Origin: Breviolum minutum Mf 1.05b.01
Lineage: Eukaryota; Sar; Dinophyceae; Suessiales; Symbiodiniaceae
Direction of reading: 5' to 3'
Length of the DNA: 64,000 nucleotides
Assembly (NCBI GenBank): GCA_000507305.1
Contig: DF239337.1
Location: forward strand, 161,321-225,320
The translations under genes and the position numbers were made by a program. Below are positions 11,793 through 23,900 of this stretch, piece after piece. Each line of letters starts with the position of its first letter. Position 1 is the stretch's first letter. The notes under the pieces were generated by a model that was not told where the DNA came from, ran no database searches, and saw only the letters and a list, made by a program, of their open reading frames with translations.

Positions 11793-14700
11793 GCACCAGC
11801 ACCAGCACCAGAAACAGCAACAACTTCTTTTGGGTCCGTCCGAAAAAAGCCCGGCTCAATAATATTAGTCAATTTTAGAAAAACAAACATGAAAACAAAT
11901 ACATCATACTATATTTGAAATCACCGCCTAGTCTTCATGTTTCCCTGTTTCTGTTCTTGTTGTTTGTTTTGTTTTTCCCTCTTTCTGCGTTTTCAAATCG
12001 TGGAATGGGATTTCTCGCGATTCAAAAAAACAATTACCTTGGGTGACTTCATTGACCCATTAAGTGCACCGAAAAAAAACGTCTTAGAAGGTACTTTTTG
12101 GGAGGGAGGATCCTTCCATATAACTCAGCAAAATACCGTTTTGGTCTGATTCTTGTGTTCAACTGACTATCACATCATCATACCCAGTTCACCCCAAATC
12201 CATTGAAAGAAACTAAACTGTCAGGTTATACGGTTCGCTTTGGGATTCCAGAGTAAACTTTTATACGCCAAACTCCAAACTCCATCAAACTGATTCAAAC
12301 TGGTTCAAACTCCAACACGGCATATCACACCATCTTGGGGATGTCGTCCCAACTGCCCAACACTTGCCAACCATGACTCGCTTATGTTGCTTGTGACTTG
12401 AAAATGATGCGTTTGAATCATCATAGGATTCTTGAATTCTCACGTTCACCCGACTCTACTTACCAGATATCAGAAAACTAAAGGCGTTGCCCTCCGCCAT
12501 TTCTTGGGGACCCCAACTTTCCCCCGGGTCCCAACTCTTTCACTCAACTTCGTTTCGCCGGGAGTCTACGGAACCATTGTAATCACCTGATCCGATGAGC
12601 ATGATGAAAACCAAAGCTCCAACCACAAAGACCGGGATTTTGATCACCTGCTGAGGGTGATCACAAAGCAGCCGAAATGCCATACATAGGCTGAGGTCGG
12701 AAGCAACATTTTTGGTTAAAGCTAATGGGGATGATTCAAGGGGTGCCCCTATGGAACAATCCCTTTCATAAGGGGATCCGAGGAATCCAAATCAACCCAA
12801 ACCACCACTTAAACCATTAGCTGTTTTTTTTTGGGGGGGAGGAATAAAAAACAAAAAAAGATGATCGCCTGTTGCTTGTTTTCGTGTGTAAACCCAAGCC
12901 AAGGCCGAGGTTCATATAATAAACACATCTCATTCGTTTGTCGCCAAACTATGAAAGTTACAACAGACTTCACCCGACTCCAGTAGCAAAATGTCATCCT
13001 GAATTCATGGTGAAGAGCAGGCAAAAGTTTGCTGTTATATACCTGAAAAAACAAGGCTCAAATTCCTTAACCGGAACTGAGATTAAGGAAATGTTGGTGA
13101 AGTTCCCTTACTACACCACCATCTGGGGTGACATCGGCTGAGGTCTGTATAATTTGCCCAGACCCTTTTATTCAATATCAAACACTGCTAGTTGGTTGAA
13201 CCAACCCAATCGAAAAATAGTAGTCAAATTTGATCATTTCCAGAGGGATAGGGTTGAAAATTCCAAAAAATCTTTGAGTTGCCACCACCCAAACTAATAA
13301 ATGCCCCAGCCAATTTCTGTGTCACAAACAGCCAATCAATTGGACAAATCCGAGGCACAAAAGAAAAAATGGGTTCCAAAAGAAGCGAAGGCATAGTCAT
13401 TAAGCACTGTGCTGCTTCTTCCACTGCATGAGCAGCATTTTCACATCTATCCTGTGAAACTCTGCAAGGTTCTTTTAAGATGTTTAAGCCGGAGAGAACA
13501 AAGCATAAATAAACTTGATGTTTCCCGGGTTCTTGGTTTGTGAATTTACTAATTAGGCGATTGATGGGATGTGATAGGATAACTAAGAATCAAACTGAAT
13601 CAATAATAAAAATGACTTCACTATTCCCGCACCATGCTTCTATGTCTAGAATATGGTGGGAGGAAGAGTACTCACCAAGAAAACAAACACGGAAGCATTA
13701 AAAAATGGGGGAAATCCCCCCTTTGGAGACGACATGGGTCCCAGGTTGTCCGATGAGACTTTGGGGGAAAAACGTGGGGTCCTAGCTTCGTGTGCGGCTT
13801 TCAAGGGGGGCTAAGGTCCGTTTGGGGCCATGGGGCCATGGCGTTTTCTCGTGGCTGTAAGTCGGAAGTCTGAGTAGTGAACTTCAACATCGAACAACAA
13901 AAGCCCGTTTTTCAAAAATGTCCCACCTTCCGGAAGGAATAAAAACACACAACAAGCAACAAAAAAAAAACGCATGATACATAAATAAAGTGTATCAGAA
14001 ATTAACCAAGTATCGCATAAGCAACATGCACATATCATCATGACTGCCGACAGAATGAAGCCACCAATCGCAGCCCACCAAGCATATTCGGGACTCATGA
14101 TGCCCATGACTTCCTCCTCCTCTTCAAGTACAACTTCACCTTGCGGCAAGGGCTCTGTCAAAGGCTGCATCCGTCATCAATATCATCCGTCAACATCCGT
14201 CAAGGTTGGGGATGCAGATGATTTGGGTTGTTTGGGTCTGATCTTTGCCTACACAAGATGCCACTATAAAAGTAATCTAGGGAGCATTTCGGATTCAACT
14301 TGCGAATCTGAATGGTAACGCTTACACAAAAAAGCAGCATCCAAATGGTGTTTGATTTTCAAGTACCCACAATTCACACCAAATTTTGAGCAGCCATAAT
14401 GAAGCAATCATATATGAGTATGCATAAACCATTCCTTTTTCAACGTCAGCACCTAAAAGCCACGATTTTTTCGAAACATTTCGAAATATCCTCACCTCGA
14501 TGTTCCTTATAGATAAGGTAACCACCAAAAAGTGCAGGAACCACGATCAGTGCTGTGATGGAAAGCATGACCAAAGTTTTGGCACAATTCTCCACAAAGC
14601 ACAGGAAGATCAGGGAAAGGAGCACCTCATTTTTGACCAGGAAAAAACCCTGGTAACCAAACAACGAGTGTAACTAGTGACATGATATGGTGGGTAATCA

Positions 14701-16640
14701 CCACCAGGTTGAAAAATATGTGCCAAATCGGATTATCTTCCCAAGTCAGGAAGACTAAGAGATTGCAAAATTATCAGGCAAGAATGTCTGAACGGACCAT
14801 CTAGAACAACATAATGTTGAAAAATAATCAGGTAGTTCTCTTGGTGGAACCTGAAACCCATCTCTCTCTCTCTCTCTCTCTGCAGAGTCTAGCCCTTGTA
14901 GAACCAATTTTCCGAACAAGGCACTGTTACGATGGCAGCCATCAGCAGCAATTCATGATTATGCCAAAGCTCTGTAACATGCAACACTGCTTGTAAAGCA
15001 ACATTCTTTCCGGTCAAAGCAGTGATATTTCCTCACTTTGATCAGGTTGAACCCGAACCCTGTGGTGCTCCAACATCTTTCTGAATGCTTTTGGAAGAAG
15101 GTTTGAAAGTCGAAACGCCCCCTCCAATATTGGAGAACAACCCTGGGAAAAAAATATGTATGTTTTGTTTTTGACAGTTTTTGTTTTGGTCATGAAGTAA
15201 CCCAACATGGACGAAAACTTTGCTTTTGGCCAGATGTTTCCAAATCAGAGTTTCCTTCAAATTCCCGCACATTTGGTATACAAAGCACGCCTGCCAAAGG
15301 AAAACTGGGATATCCCTGCACCACCACCTCCTCTGTGTTTGCAGGTGCTTCCTTTGTGTTTTGCATCTCCAAACCTCCATTCAAAGGATTGATGGATATC
15401 GAAGGTCCTTCCTCCACCTGTGCCACTGGTGCTTCCACCACCGGTGCCAACGGTGGTGCTGGCACCGGTGCCGGCGGTGGTACCGGTGCTTCCACCACTG
15501 GTGCTGCTGGAGCTTTCACTTCCATCGCTGGCGCCTTAGTTGTTATCTCTTTGACCTTAGGAATCTTAGGAGCTTCATCCGCTTCATCCGTGGCAGGCAA
15601 TACTGCAGGTTGCAGCAATCCATCTGTTTCTGCCACCCCTGCACCAATGGCATCCTCCAAACTCCCTAAACGACGGACCTCATGGAGGTACGTCACGACC
15701 GTCGCAGTGTTGGACACGGGACATTCATCGACACAAACTTGGCGATGAAGGTCAAGGCCGGTATCAGCCAAAGGGAAGAAGACTAATTTCTCCATACCTC
15801 ACGGCATTCTAGTTGGTGGTTCCAACCCCTTTGAAAAATATCAGTCAAAATGGAACATTTCCCAATAATTGGGGTGAAAATAAAAAATACTTGAAACCAC
15901 CACCTAGTATTGATTTTTTTCTCCAGGTGGTTTTGTATGTTGTAATGTTAAACAAATTGGTAGCAACAAATTAAAGGTGCTAAAGCTAAAGGAATAGAAT
16001 CGCATCTCTATAAAATAAGATCCATAATCATAGGTATCATCATTGGAAGCGAACCCTTTCCGCACATGTATAGCTGTATGGAAACGAAATAGCTTCAACC
16101 CTCTGGAGACAAGTGTGTTGATTGAAACACTTTCTCCATCATCTTCACTTTGATTTCCGCCTGCAATGACATCCAAACAACATCTCCCGTGAAGAGGGTC
16201 AGTGGGCTCGTTGTCTATGCCCCCTTCCCCCGATATTGGTGGATGGTCGGCAGGATTCACAGTAGTTGAACATCAAGTGGGAAGTGTAATTTGACCTTTT
16301 CATGGTTCGCAATCTTCCTACTTTAACACTGTAGACGCTATGCATCCCTATCATTTCAATGCATCTTTGCAGTCATAACTCCTTCAAAGGTTATACATGC
16401 AGCAGAAAGCCCAAAGCTGGTGCCCCAACAAGTCCCTAAGAATTTTCAGAGAAAGCTGCACTGTGTACCTTGATAGTCAGGCAAAGATTGTAGTCGTTGG
16501 ATATCACCAGCTTCTACACTTTCATGAATGCAATAGCCAAGACCCCCCATGATGGCCAAGAAAACCACCAGGCAAACCACATCTGTACATTTTCTCTTGG
16601 CATCTTCAGGGGTTCGAAGCAATTCATCTTCATCTCTCAT
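5816..16640 (-). CDS. choline-transporter-like protein (SLC44/CTL family)
   Basis: Multi-pass plasma- or organelle-membrane protein of the choline-transporter-like family, expected to move choline or related solutes. Sixteen exons join in continuous phase to 679 residues, normal for the family: 16640-16457, 15797-15255, 15142-15071, 14971-14931, 14625-14496, 14139-14015, 13451-13377, 12647-12585, 11706-11605, 11094-11044, 10660-10544, 8900-8851, 8762-8562, 7490-7397, 6816-6692, 5882-5816. Family signatures: N-terminal RKCTDVVCLVVFLAIMGGLG (first membrane segment), DYQGTQC, QVCVDECP (about residues 81-88), CAKTLVMLSITALIVV, EEAAQCLMTMPSLLL, HLGSLIFASLLMAL and DTIAYCRGLQ near the C-terminus. 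The extracellular loop after QVCVDECP carries an unusual Ala/Pro/Val-rich insert of about 80 residues. Donors are 5 GT, 4 GC and 6 GA. Twelve of 15 acceptors are AG before G. The start is the first in-frame ATG, 98 bp after the preceding stop. Substrate cannot be read from sequence. Exon 8/9 and 3/4 junctions are the least certain. Confidence 0.9.
11758..11822. repeat. AAC/CAA trinucleotide microsatellite
   Basis: About ten AAC units run into CAGCACCAG-type units, lying in the intron before SLC44 exon 9. Neither reading frame through it is a supported exon. Confidence 0.8.
13188..13290. mobile_element. family A element, degenerate
   Basis: It begins CTAGTTGGTTGAA and ends GCCACCACC, with the family core TAGTCAAATTTGATCATTTC. 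It lies in SLC44 intron 7. Confidence 0.7.
15809..15907. mobile_element. family A element next to a splice acceptor
   Basis: Ends are CTAGTTGGTGGTT and TTGAAACCACCACCTAG. It lies in SLC44 intron 1. On the transcribed strand its end is 11 bp from the acceptor at 15798, so the element supplies nearly all of the 3' end of the intron. Confidence 0.85.
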
Positions 16641-16737
16641 TGTGACGACCGGACTTTTTTTGTTTGAGCAAAACGCCTCAAACGAAGGAAGCTGATGCCT
16701 AACGACATATCATGGGCGGTATACTTCCCTGCTGAGT
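16641..16737 (-). promoter_or_regulatory. intergenic spacer, presumed trans-splice region
   Basis: Ninety-seven bases lie between a TAA (16738-16740) and the SLC44 ATG (16640). The transcribed strand has an AG-containing stretch and a run of seven A but no recognisable promoter. Confidence 0.5.
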
Positions 16738-19700
16738 TTACAGGTGCAAATCATCATAGATACTGGGATCATGGGCCAGTTGAAGGGTGATTAGCCGCTT
16801 CAAGATAGCTTCAATGCCGAGCCTCAACCAAAAAACAAAAACTTTCCTTTGAGTGGGTGAACACTCCCACCCAAATGCTAACTCTCCATCCCTTCCCAGG
16901 AACATCTGCAGGACATGCGAGTGTCCCGTAGATGCAAAAACCCGGGGCCCCTTCCACGGCATACGACCCGCAAAAAAGAGGTTCGCCCCGAATTCACCCG
17001 CTTTGCCAATCTTGTTGTCTTATTTGAATCATGGATGGGATATTTTTCTGGAGGGGTGTGGAGCAGTTTTTGTACAAGTAAGCACCTGGATTCCTTGAAA
17101 GCAAGGCAGCTAACCTACTTACCGAATCCTTCCTTTTTTCGGACTGAACCACCCCCAAAGTTTGAGGCCGCTATCGTCCAACTTCCTCCGGGAGTTTGCC
17201 ACCAACATCCACGAATCTCCAGCTCTCTGGAATCTCCGCCTTCTTCTCCAAAAGCATCGAATCTGACAAGCAGTTTTCCAATCGACGAACTTCCTCCTGC
17301 AAGTTCGTACACAAACATACAAGAACTACCAAGTGATACATCAACAAACCCCTTGGCCTTCTTAGAAAGGGGTGATACATCCAGAGAATTGGGACACCCA
17401 ATTTTAGGAGTGAACATCAAACATGATTGAAACGCAAACACTGACTTTGGTAGACAAAGTTCCTATTGAGCTTTGTGTGAGAGTTCAGATTCAATGCCAG
17501 CATTATCAAACATATGGGTATTGTGAAGTCACGTGACCAACCAGGAAAATTCATTCACGTGACCAACCAGGAAAATTCATTCTTCACAATATACTTCACT
17601 ACAATGTAGAGGTACCATTCTTCAGTACAGGGTGGGAATGGAGGGTTTCAGTTTGTCCATGCAAAAGGGAGGGACTTTGCAGAAAAACACATCCCTACAA
17701 ACGCTAGTTGTTTACCCCTACCAACCGAGGGTTTGGAAAGATTCGGAACATTCCCTACATGAATTCTCGGTTGGAAATGGCAAAATTTGGCAAACCTTAC
17801 GTCCGGATCAAATCTTCCCGGATTTCCTTTCTTTGCCCTTTCAGCTTGTCCAAATTACATCCAAACTCCCTGGAAAACTAACATGACAATGAAAAAAACA
17901 ACACCCCATCTGCAAGATGTATCTCCGGCTATAAAAAGTGGTGATTTTCCAACCTGTCATTCGTTAGTTTTCCAGGGGGGGGGGCAACCGGGTGACCCAG
18001 TATTTGTTGTTGGAGTTCAACGAGGTCGTCGTCAACGAGAAAAATCCCCTCCTTTTCTGCTCTGTGTTGAGCTTTCAGCCATGAAAGGTGCACTTTGATC
18101 TTATCCTTGGCGATGTAGGTGGTAAAACTGCTTTGTTGATGGTTCAGAAATCCGGCGTTCACCAGTTGAGCTTGGTTCTTTTATCCCATTATCTATATAC
18201 TGCACAAGGTTTTATACATCCCAGGTGGTTGTTTGGGATATCTGAACCATCAACAGCATCAAAAAGCCAATCAAAAAGGGTGGGTTGAGATGAGTTGTTT
18301 AGGGTTTTTAGACTCATATTCCAAATGATTGTCTTAGCAGTTATAGCTGCTGAAGCTTCAATTGCCTCAATAAAATAATATTACAAGACTATTGGCTGAC
18401 CATCACAAGTTCCGAAACAAACCAACAACCCAAGCATGGTCTATGTAACCTGCTGAGAGAAAAAGAACACTCCTTCAAACGCACTTGGAATGTGCAGACC
18501 TGACCTGCGGAAAAAAAAAACAGCGTAAAAAATCAAAACGTGCAGCAGGGTGAATACATTCTGCCTGAAACTAACGCACCTGGAAAGTGTATGTGTCAAC
18601 TCCCATGCATTCTTGAGGAAAATTGGCATATTTCAATCCAAACTCCTGAAATGTTGGTCAATTTTTTTGTTGGAGGAGGATTCCTTCATTTTACAACACA
18701 CAACCTGGGCCTTGCCACTATGGCCGATTGAGGGATGAAAATTTAGGGTGGACACAACGAGCTCAGTACAATGAGCTGCCTGGTGGATGAAACGCCGGTG
18801 GTCCATGGTCATTCATAATTGCAAATGAGTGAAAGATAAGTGCAAAATAATCAATCAGTGGTTTTCCAAACGGCCCATCCCCATGTCAAAACCAAGCCAA
18901 GCCACAATTTGCTCCTCCTCTTTAGGCGATCCGGAAACGTTTAGAGCCGCTGGAGCTTTGAGTGCTGCCATTTCCTGGTGGGAAGCGATGCCCAAGCATA
19001 AGGCACCGTAAAATCAAAGGAATCTAAGCAATGCCGATGATTACCACGATCAACCACAACCACCAATGAACACTGAAGCCATTCCAAAGTTGACTATTAA
19101 TGACAAAGACTTTCTAATCTCTCATTCCTTCTTGCCAACATTCTAGTAAGGCATTCTACAAATGACTGTATCCTCCTGTCATCTTTTGTCTTCCCCCAAA
19201 AATGGGTAGCAAATCTCTACGTACCAGAAATTTGACATCGAATTCAATTCCCCTCGTCCCGAGCTCCCCAGGCGGGAACAATCTCACCTGCGCCTTCAAT
19301 GGATGAAGCTTGATTTGAGACTTTGGTCGGTGTCCATCTTTCATCAGTGATCTCAGCTGCTGAAACATCTTTGAAAAAAAAACGGTTGGAGAGTCAAACC
19401 TACGAGCCCGTTGAACGGGAAAAAACAATGACAAACTATTAAACAAACACAAACTTCCAAAAATTAGTCTTTGGGCAGTGGAACTCCATGGAAACTATTC
19501 ATCTTTGCAAATGTTCGTTAACTTTTCCTCGGAATTTGTTTCATTCTAATCGATTTTTTGTCCACAAAACTGCTAAGTCATTCAACATTTGATAGATTCC
19601 TGCCGTTGGGGAACTCCGTTCATTCTTCGAACATCCTTGGGAAACAATTTCCTCCCTTCTCTGGTTGGAGCTGCTCACGAACTGGAGCTGCTCCCACTTG

Positions 19701-20747
19701 CGTTCGCTCCAGGTCGGTCCACTTGGCAGCTAGTAACATCAAATCCCGTTGCCAAAGTGGACAGGTTCCAAGCCAGTCTGGTTGGTGCTTTCAACCCAGT
19801 TGAAAAACATTAGTCAAAATGGGAATCTTCCCCAAGTAGGGGTGAAAATAAAAAATATTTGAAACCACCACCTAGCAGTTATATCTGTTTATTTTTACGG
19901 TACTTTTTGGAGCTTCTCCGCTTTTTAGCCATGCCAATTGCAAAAAAAGGGCAGTGCCACATGAAGCAGCATGGGAAGTATGATTACATCAACCCGTTTT
20001 TTAACATATTATGAGTCCAAGTAATAATCTTCCCCAAAATTCCGGGTGAGCAAAAACAACACAAAGTTCGCCCTTCCAGTTATATTCACCACTTATTTGA
20101 ATCCACCACCGGTTATATTAAATACTGGCAGCTTCCTTCGCTTCTGACCCATTTTTGCCATGCCAAGTCACAAACCCACATAGCGAGCGACATCCGAGTA
20201 ACGGATATCGGGGGTTCGCGTGGGCGACCCCTTAGATCAAACATGGCCATGCAAGGCCTATCTAGGCTCAACAAGATTCAACGTTTCAATGTGAAGAGAA
20301 ATGTTAAGCCTCGACCTCTGCCTCTAGTACCCTCAATCCGGTTGTGTTCCTTGTTGTTGGGGTTGACGTGCGATGCACGGAATGAGACCGCATAGACCAG
20401 CTCCCTACCACTTTGGGCAGTTGGTTGACAAGGATCCATAGAATGGCCGTTTTTTTATCATGCCCCCAAAGATAGATAGATGGCTAGTGGTTTTTCAAGG
20501 TTGTTTAAAATTACGGGGTTACCAACTCAGTAGCTTCATACATCTCTCACCATGACCACTAGCATACAGCCATCCCCCCTCAGCCTCACCTTTTCCAGTG
20601 ACCAACTTGTCTGTTGAAAAAAAATGGAATAACCAATTTAGATTTGGACCTTGCTAGTTGGAAGAACTACACCCAAAAAACACCACCTTATAATTAGTGA
20701 CCGACCGCAAGTTCCCCTCCCTTTTCCGATGGCTGCTGAGAAACCAT
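16738..20747 (-). CDS. unidentified protein, partly helical
   Basis: The family is not recognised. The last two exons are firm. One, including GRMPWKGPRVFASTGHSHVL, ends at 16883 with a GT donor. It joins in phase to 16822-16738, which reads LGIEAILKRLITLQ then DPSIYDDLHL and TAA. Further probable exons: about 18120-18010 (KDKIKVHLSWLKAQHRAEKE), about 17400-17200 (EEVRRLENCLSDSMLLEKKA, coiled-coil-like, though a second frame is also open), 18508-18456 (SGLHIPSAFEGVFFFSQQ), about 19005-18900 (EMAALKAPAALNVSGSPKEE), about 19370-19224 (LRSLMKDGHRPKSQIKLHPL), and about 19770-19630 (DLMLLAAKWTDLERTQVG). The proposed start is the ATG at 20747 in a good context (GCAGCCATGG), beginning MVSQQPSEKGGELAVG. 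An upstream ATG at 20900 is possible. A region at 20300-20410 is open in two frames. Function unknown. Confidence 0.55.
17518..17591. repeat. 26-bp tandem duplication inside a short inverted repeat
   Basis: CACGTGACCAACCAGGAAAA followed by TTCATT occurs twice in tandem (about 17529-17580). The pair is bracketed by TATTGTGAAG and CTTCACAATA. It lies in an intron of the helical-protein gene. Confidence 0.85.
17865..17980. mobile_element. family D element
   Basis: Termini are CCCTGGAAAACTAACATGAC and its inverse ending in GTTAGTTTTCCAGGGG. The inner part is CAAGATGTATCTCC-like as in other D copies. It is intronic. Confidence 0.8.
18131..18258. mobile_element. family B element
   Basis: Inverted ends are TTGTTGATGGTTCAGAAATC and GATATCTGAACCATCAACA. 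The inner CATTATCTATAT core is shared with other B copies. It is intronic. Confidence 0.8.
19778..19875. mobile_element. family A element
   Basis: It starts CTGGTTGGTGCTTTCAACCC and ends TTTGAAACCACCACCTAG, with the core TTAGTCAAAATGGGAATC. It is intronic, close to the exon at about 19770-19630. Confidence 0.85.
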
Positions 20748-20979
20748 GGCTGCTCCAACTCCGGAGAACAACCAAGTTTTGAGCCCAACTGACTTGCAGC
20801 TGTAGAACGTCCAAACTCTGAAGAACAAGTTGGTACTTATATAGATCTTGTTTTGTGTTGCAATCAGGGTAAACCAAAAAACAAACACAACACATAACAT
20901 GCAAATTCACATTTAAACAACACCTTTGATTTTGGACAAGTTATCTTAATATACAGTATACCTACACAATTCTTAAACC
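20748..20979 (-). promoter_or_regulatory. spacer between membrane-protein gene and helical-protein gene
   Basis: The gap is 232 bp if the ATG at 20747 is used, or about 80 bp if the ATG at 20900 is used. A TTGTTCTTCAG tract on the transcribed strand just before 20820 would serve as a trans-splice acceptor. Confidence 0.4.
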
Positions 20980-23900
20980 TTACTTCTTCAGGTGTTTTTT
21001 CCAGTCCCGAGCTCCACCCAAATCTGAGTGAATCACTTCCACCAAGCTCACAGGTTCATCACAAGGTCCCAACAAATGAAGCACCTGCTGTATCCACCCG
21101 GCTGTTTTTGTTGTTCAAATCCCTACCCCCTGGAAGATTAACATGGAACATAATCATGGAGGTTTGGAAGATCATTTTCCTTTCTAAATGGGTGATTTGT
21201 AGGTTCCATGTTAATCTTCCGGGGTGTAACTGGATTTGGATGATGGAGAGATACTGTTGATGGAAGAAATCCGGCTAACCAGTTGAGGAAGGTAGCTTAT
21301 CCCATTATTTACAGAAACATCCCAGGTGGTGCAGGATTTCAGCCATCAACAGTAGATAACAGCAGTATGTCTAACTAAAACCACTACCCCACTTAGGTAA
21401 ATGAGATGTTGATATATAGATGTTCTTAGAGGTTCCCTTGTAACATCAACAAAAAATAAAATAAAAAAGGTTTACCAAGCAACAAAGAAGGATTCCCTTC
21501 GACCATGATCATACCATCATATCTTTGATATCTTTGTGGCTGTAAGGCTATGTTTGACTTGATTCTGGACACCTTCGTAACCTTGGCTTTTAAGGATTTT
21601 CCTTTTAGGTTTGCCGTTTGCAACCATAAAAATAAGGGGCGTGAAAATTGGAGATTTTGAGCATTTCAAACCTATTTTCGAAAGGAACACCCAGCCCCAC
21701 AAATCAATGGAATCCCGGAAGGCCGCCGATGTATTCTGTCATGAATTCACTACTGGGAACCAAAAAAACATATAGCTGGTACTGTCTTAAGGTGTACTGA
21801 GTAAAAAAACTGGTTGGTGGTTTCAACCCCTTTGAAAAATATTAGCCAAAATGGGAATCTTCCCCAGGTAGGGGTGAAAACAAAAAAAATTTGAAGCCAA
21901 CACCTAGAAAACTATGTATCATAATTCATCTGGCATCAGAAGTGGCAGTCATGCGTTTTTTTAAACAAACAATTTGCTTAATGATACGCTTCCAACCAGC
22001 ACCTGCTACTACAAGAGCCAGAATCATCCTATGAACGAATATATCTAGATCTAGATCTATTCTATTACCATATATATATATATACATGTATTTACACAAC
22101 TGGAGATATGTTGATACGCCAAAAAGGCATGCCAACCCCATATCTGCTTGTACCATTTCCCATTCTATCCCCTTTTCTCCCTTGTGAGTGAAGTGAGGGT
22201 GGATGATGAGGCCCCCAAACTTGAAGAATCTCTGTTCTGGCAGTCCTGGCCCAGTTGGGTTTCCCATGTAGCAAATGTGTGATCCAAACATCCCACCAAC
22301 ACAGTGACAACACGCATTGTTTTTTGGGGCCTAACGGTCCTAACGTTTCCCCAATCTCACCACTTGCACCATTGGGTTTTATAATTTTTTTCAGCTTGGT
22401 CAAATCAGCTGTGCCAAGAAAGTTCTCAAGCATGTCCCAAGGTTTACTGACACTTTTGCTGACACTGTGGGCAATCTATCCTAGTTTCAGCTGATGTATG
22501 CCTATGCTTAACATTTCAGGTACCCCTTGTAAGTACAACAAACTTTTCCTCACTTTCCTCACTTTCCCTCCCGGAAAACTGTTCTACAGGTCCCCTTAAG
22601 TGGGGTTATGCCAATTTATGACCCCAGGTACTGCGTTTTTTGAGCCACTCGGTACACTGGTCCTTTGGTAAGTTGTAAGTTGGAAGCTACAAGCCTCTCC
22701 CTGTATGTGTGTTTACGCATGCGCATATCTTTGACATGTTTGATATATAAACATTGAAATTGATGCTAAGATCTATCATCAAATCCCGATGTTTTGTATG
22801 ACTTTATGTACATCACATCATCATTACAAACCAACCTTCATCAAATGAGAGATTTCCCTCATTATTTATTCGCTACCTGTTGGGGTGCTTTCCATCATTG
22901 ACACTTTGACCATCTTCTCTATAGACTGCCGGCGGCGAAAGGTCATCAAATACATACTATGATTTACCAAAGGTGGTTTACCTTAGCAACACATGTGAAT
23001 ATGAAGGATTTAAAGTTGGGCTTCAAAAAACTCACATGGCCAGTTAACGATAAAAACCATGCCAATGTAACGTTTGCGAAAACTCGTGACTGCACCTTCT
23101 GCAAAAACCTATTCCGACTTCTCCTTCAGTCCTTCCATGTGACTCCACTGAAGTGCGAAAAGAACCATCAGCTTGACGAGAACCACACAAAGGAGCCTTC
23201 CCAAACCCGCAACTGGTTGAACTCTCATCATCTGAAGTTAATATCCTGCACCAGTTGTTTTTTGGTAAATATCACATCAATTTGCAAAGTTTTATAGGTT
23301 GTTTGGGATTTCTGAACCATCAACGCAGTACGTCTTGAATTTTGAAGCTTTTCTCGGGCATCCTTAAGCTGACCTGATACCCACACAACTTCGCCCTTGA
23401 ACCAAGGCTCCGATAGAAACAACACATGAATGTCGTCCCAACATACCCGGACCAAAAACGCCGGATCAGGTTTCCCGAAAAAAACCTATCTGACTAAAAG
23501 ATCCAAAGCATCTACATCACCAACCACCCATAGTTCTTGAAACAATAAATCCCAGCAACGGAGAAAGAATCCCCAAATCCAAAAAACAACCTTCTTGGAT
23601 GGACATCGCAACGTGTTGGTTCATGACGTCTACAGTGTTACAGTGAAATTGGATTCCAGGAAGCTCTTCCGGCCTTTTCGCACCGGGCATATATAACGGT
23701 TAGTACTACAGCCACATAAATAAGCCGTATTATTTTACACATTCCTGAAATGGTGGCAAAAATGTACCCTCCGCCCCCACCCCAAAGTTGAACATGGAAC
23801 CTGAAAATATTTGGTTTGCAATAGGAATCTTCCTCTATCTGGAACCTGGTTTTCAGATTCAATTTTAATTTCGCAGGGTGTATGATCCCAAGCATTCACC

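Noticed and set aside
15335-15748. Long plus-strand Gly/Ala/Thr-rich frame
   Set aside because: It is antisense to the Ala/Pro-rich SLC44 exon; the minus frame carries the family motifs.
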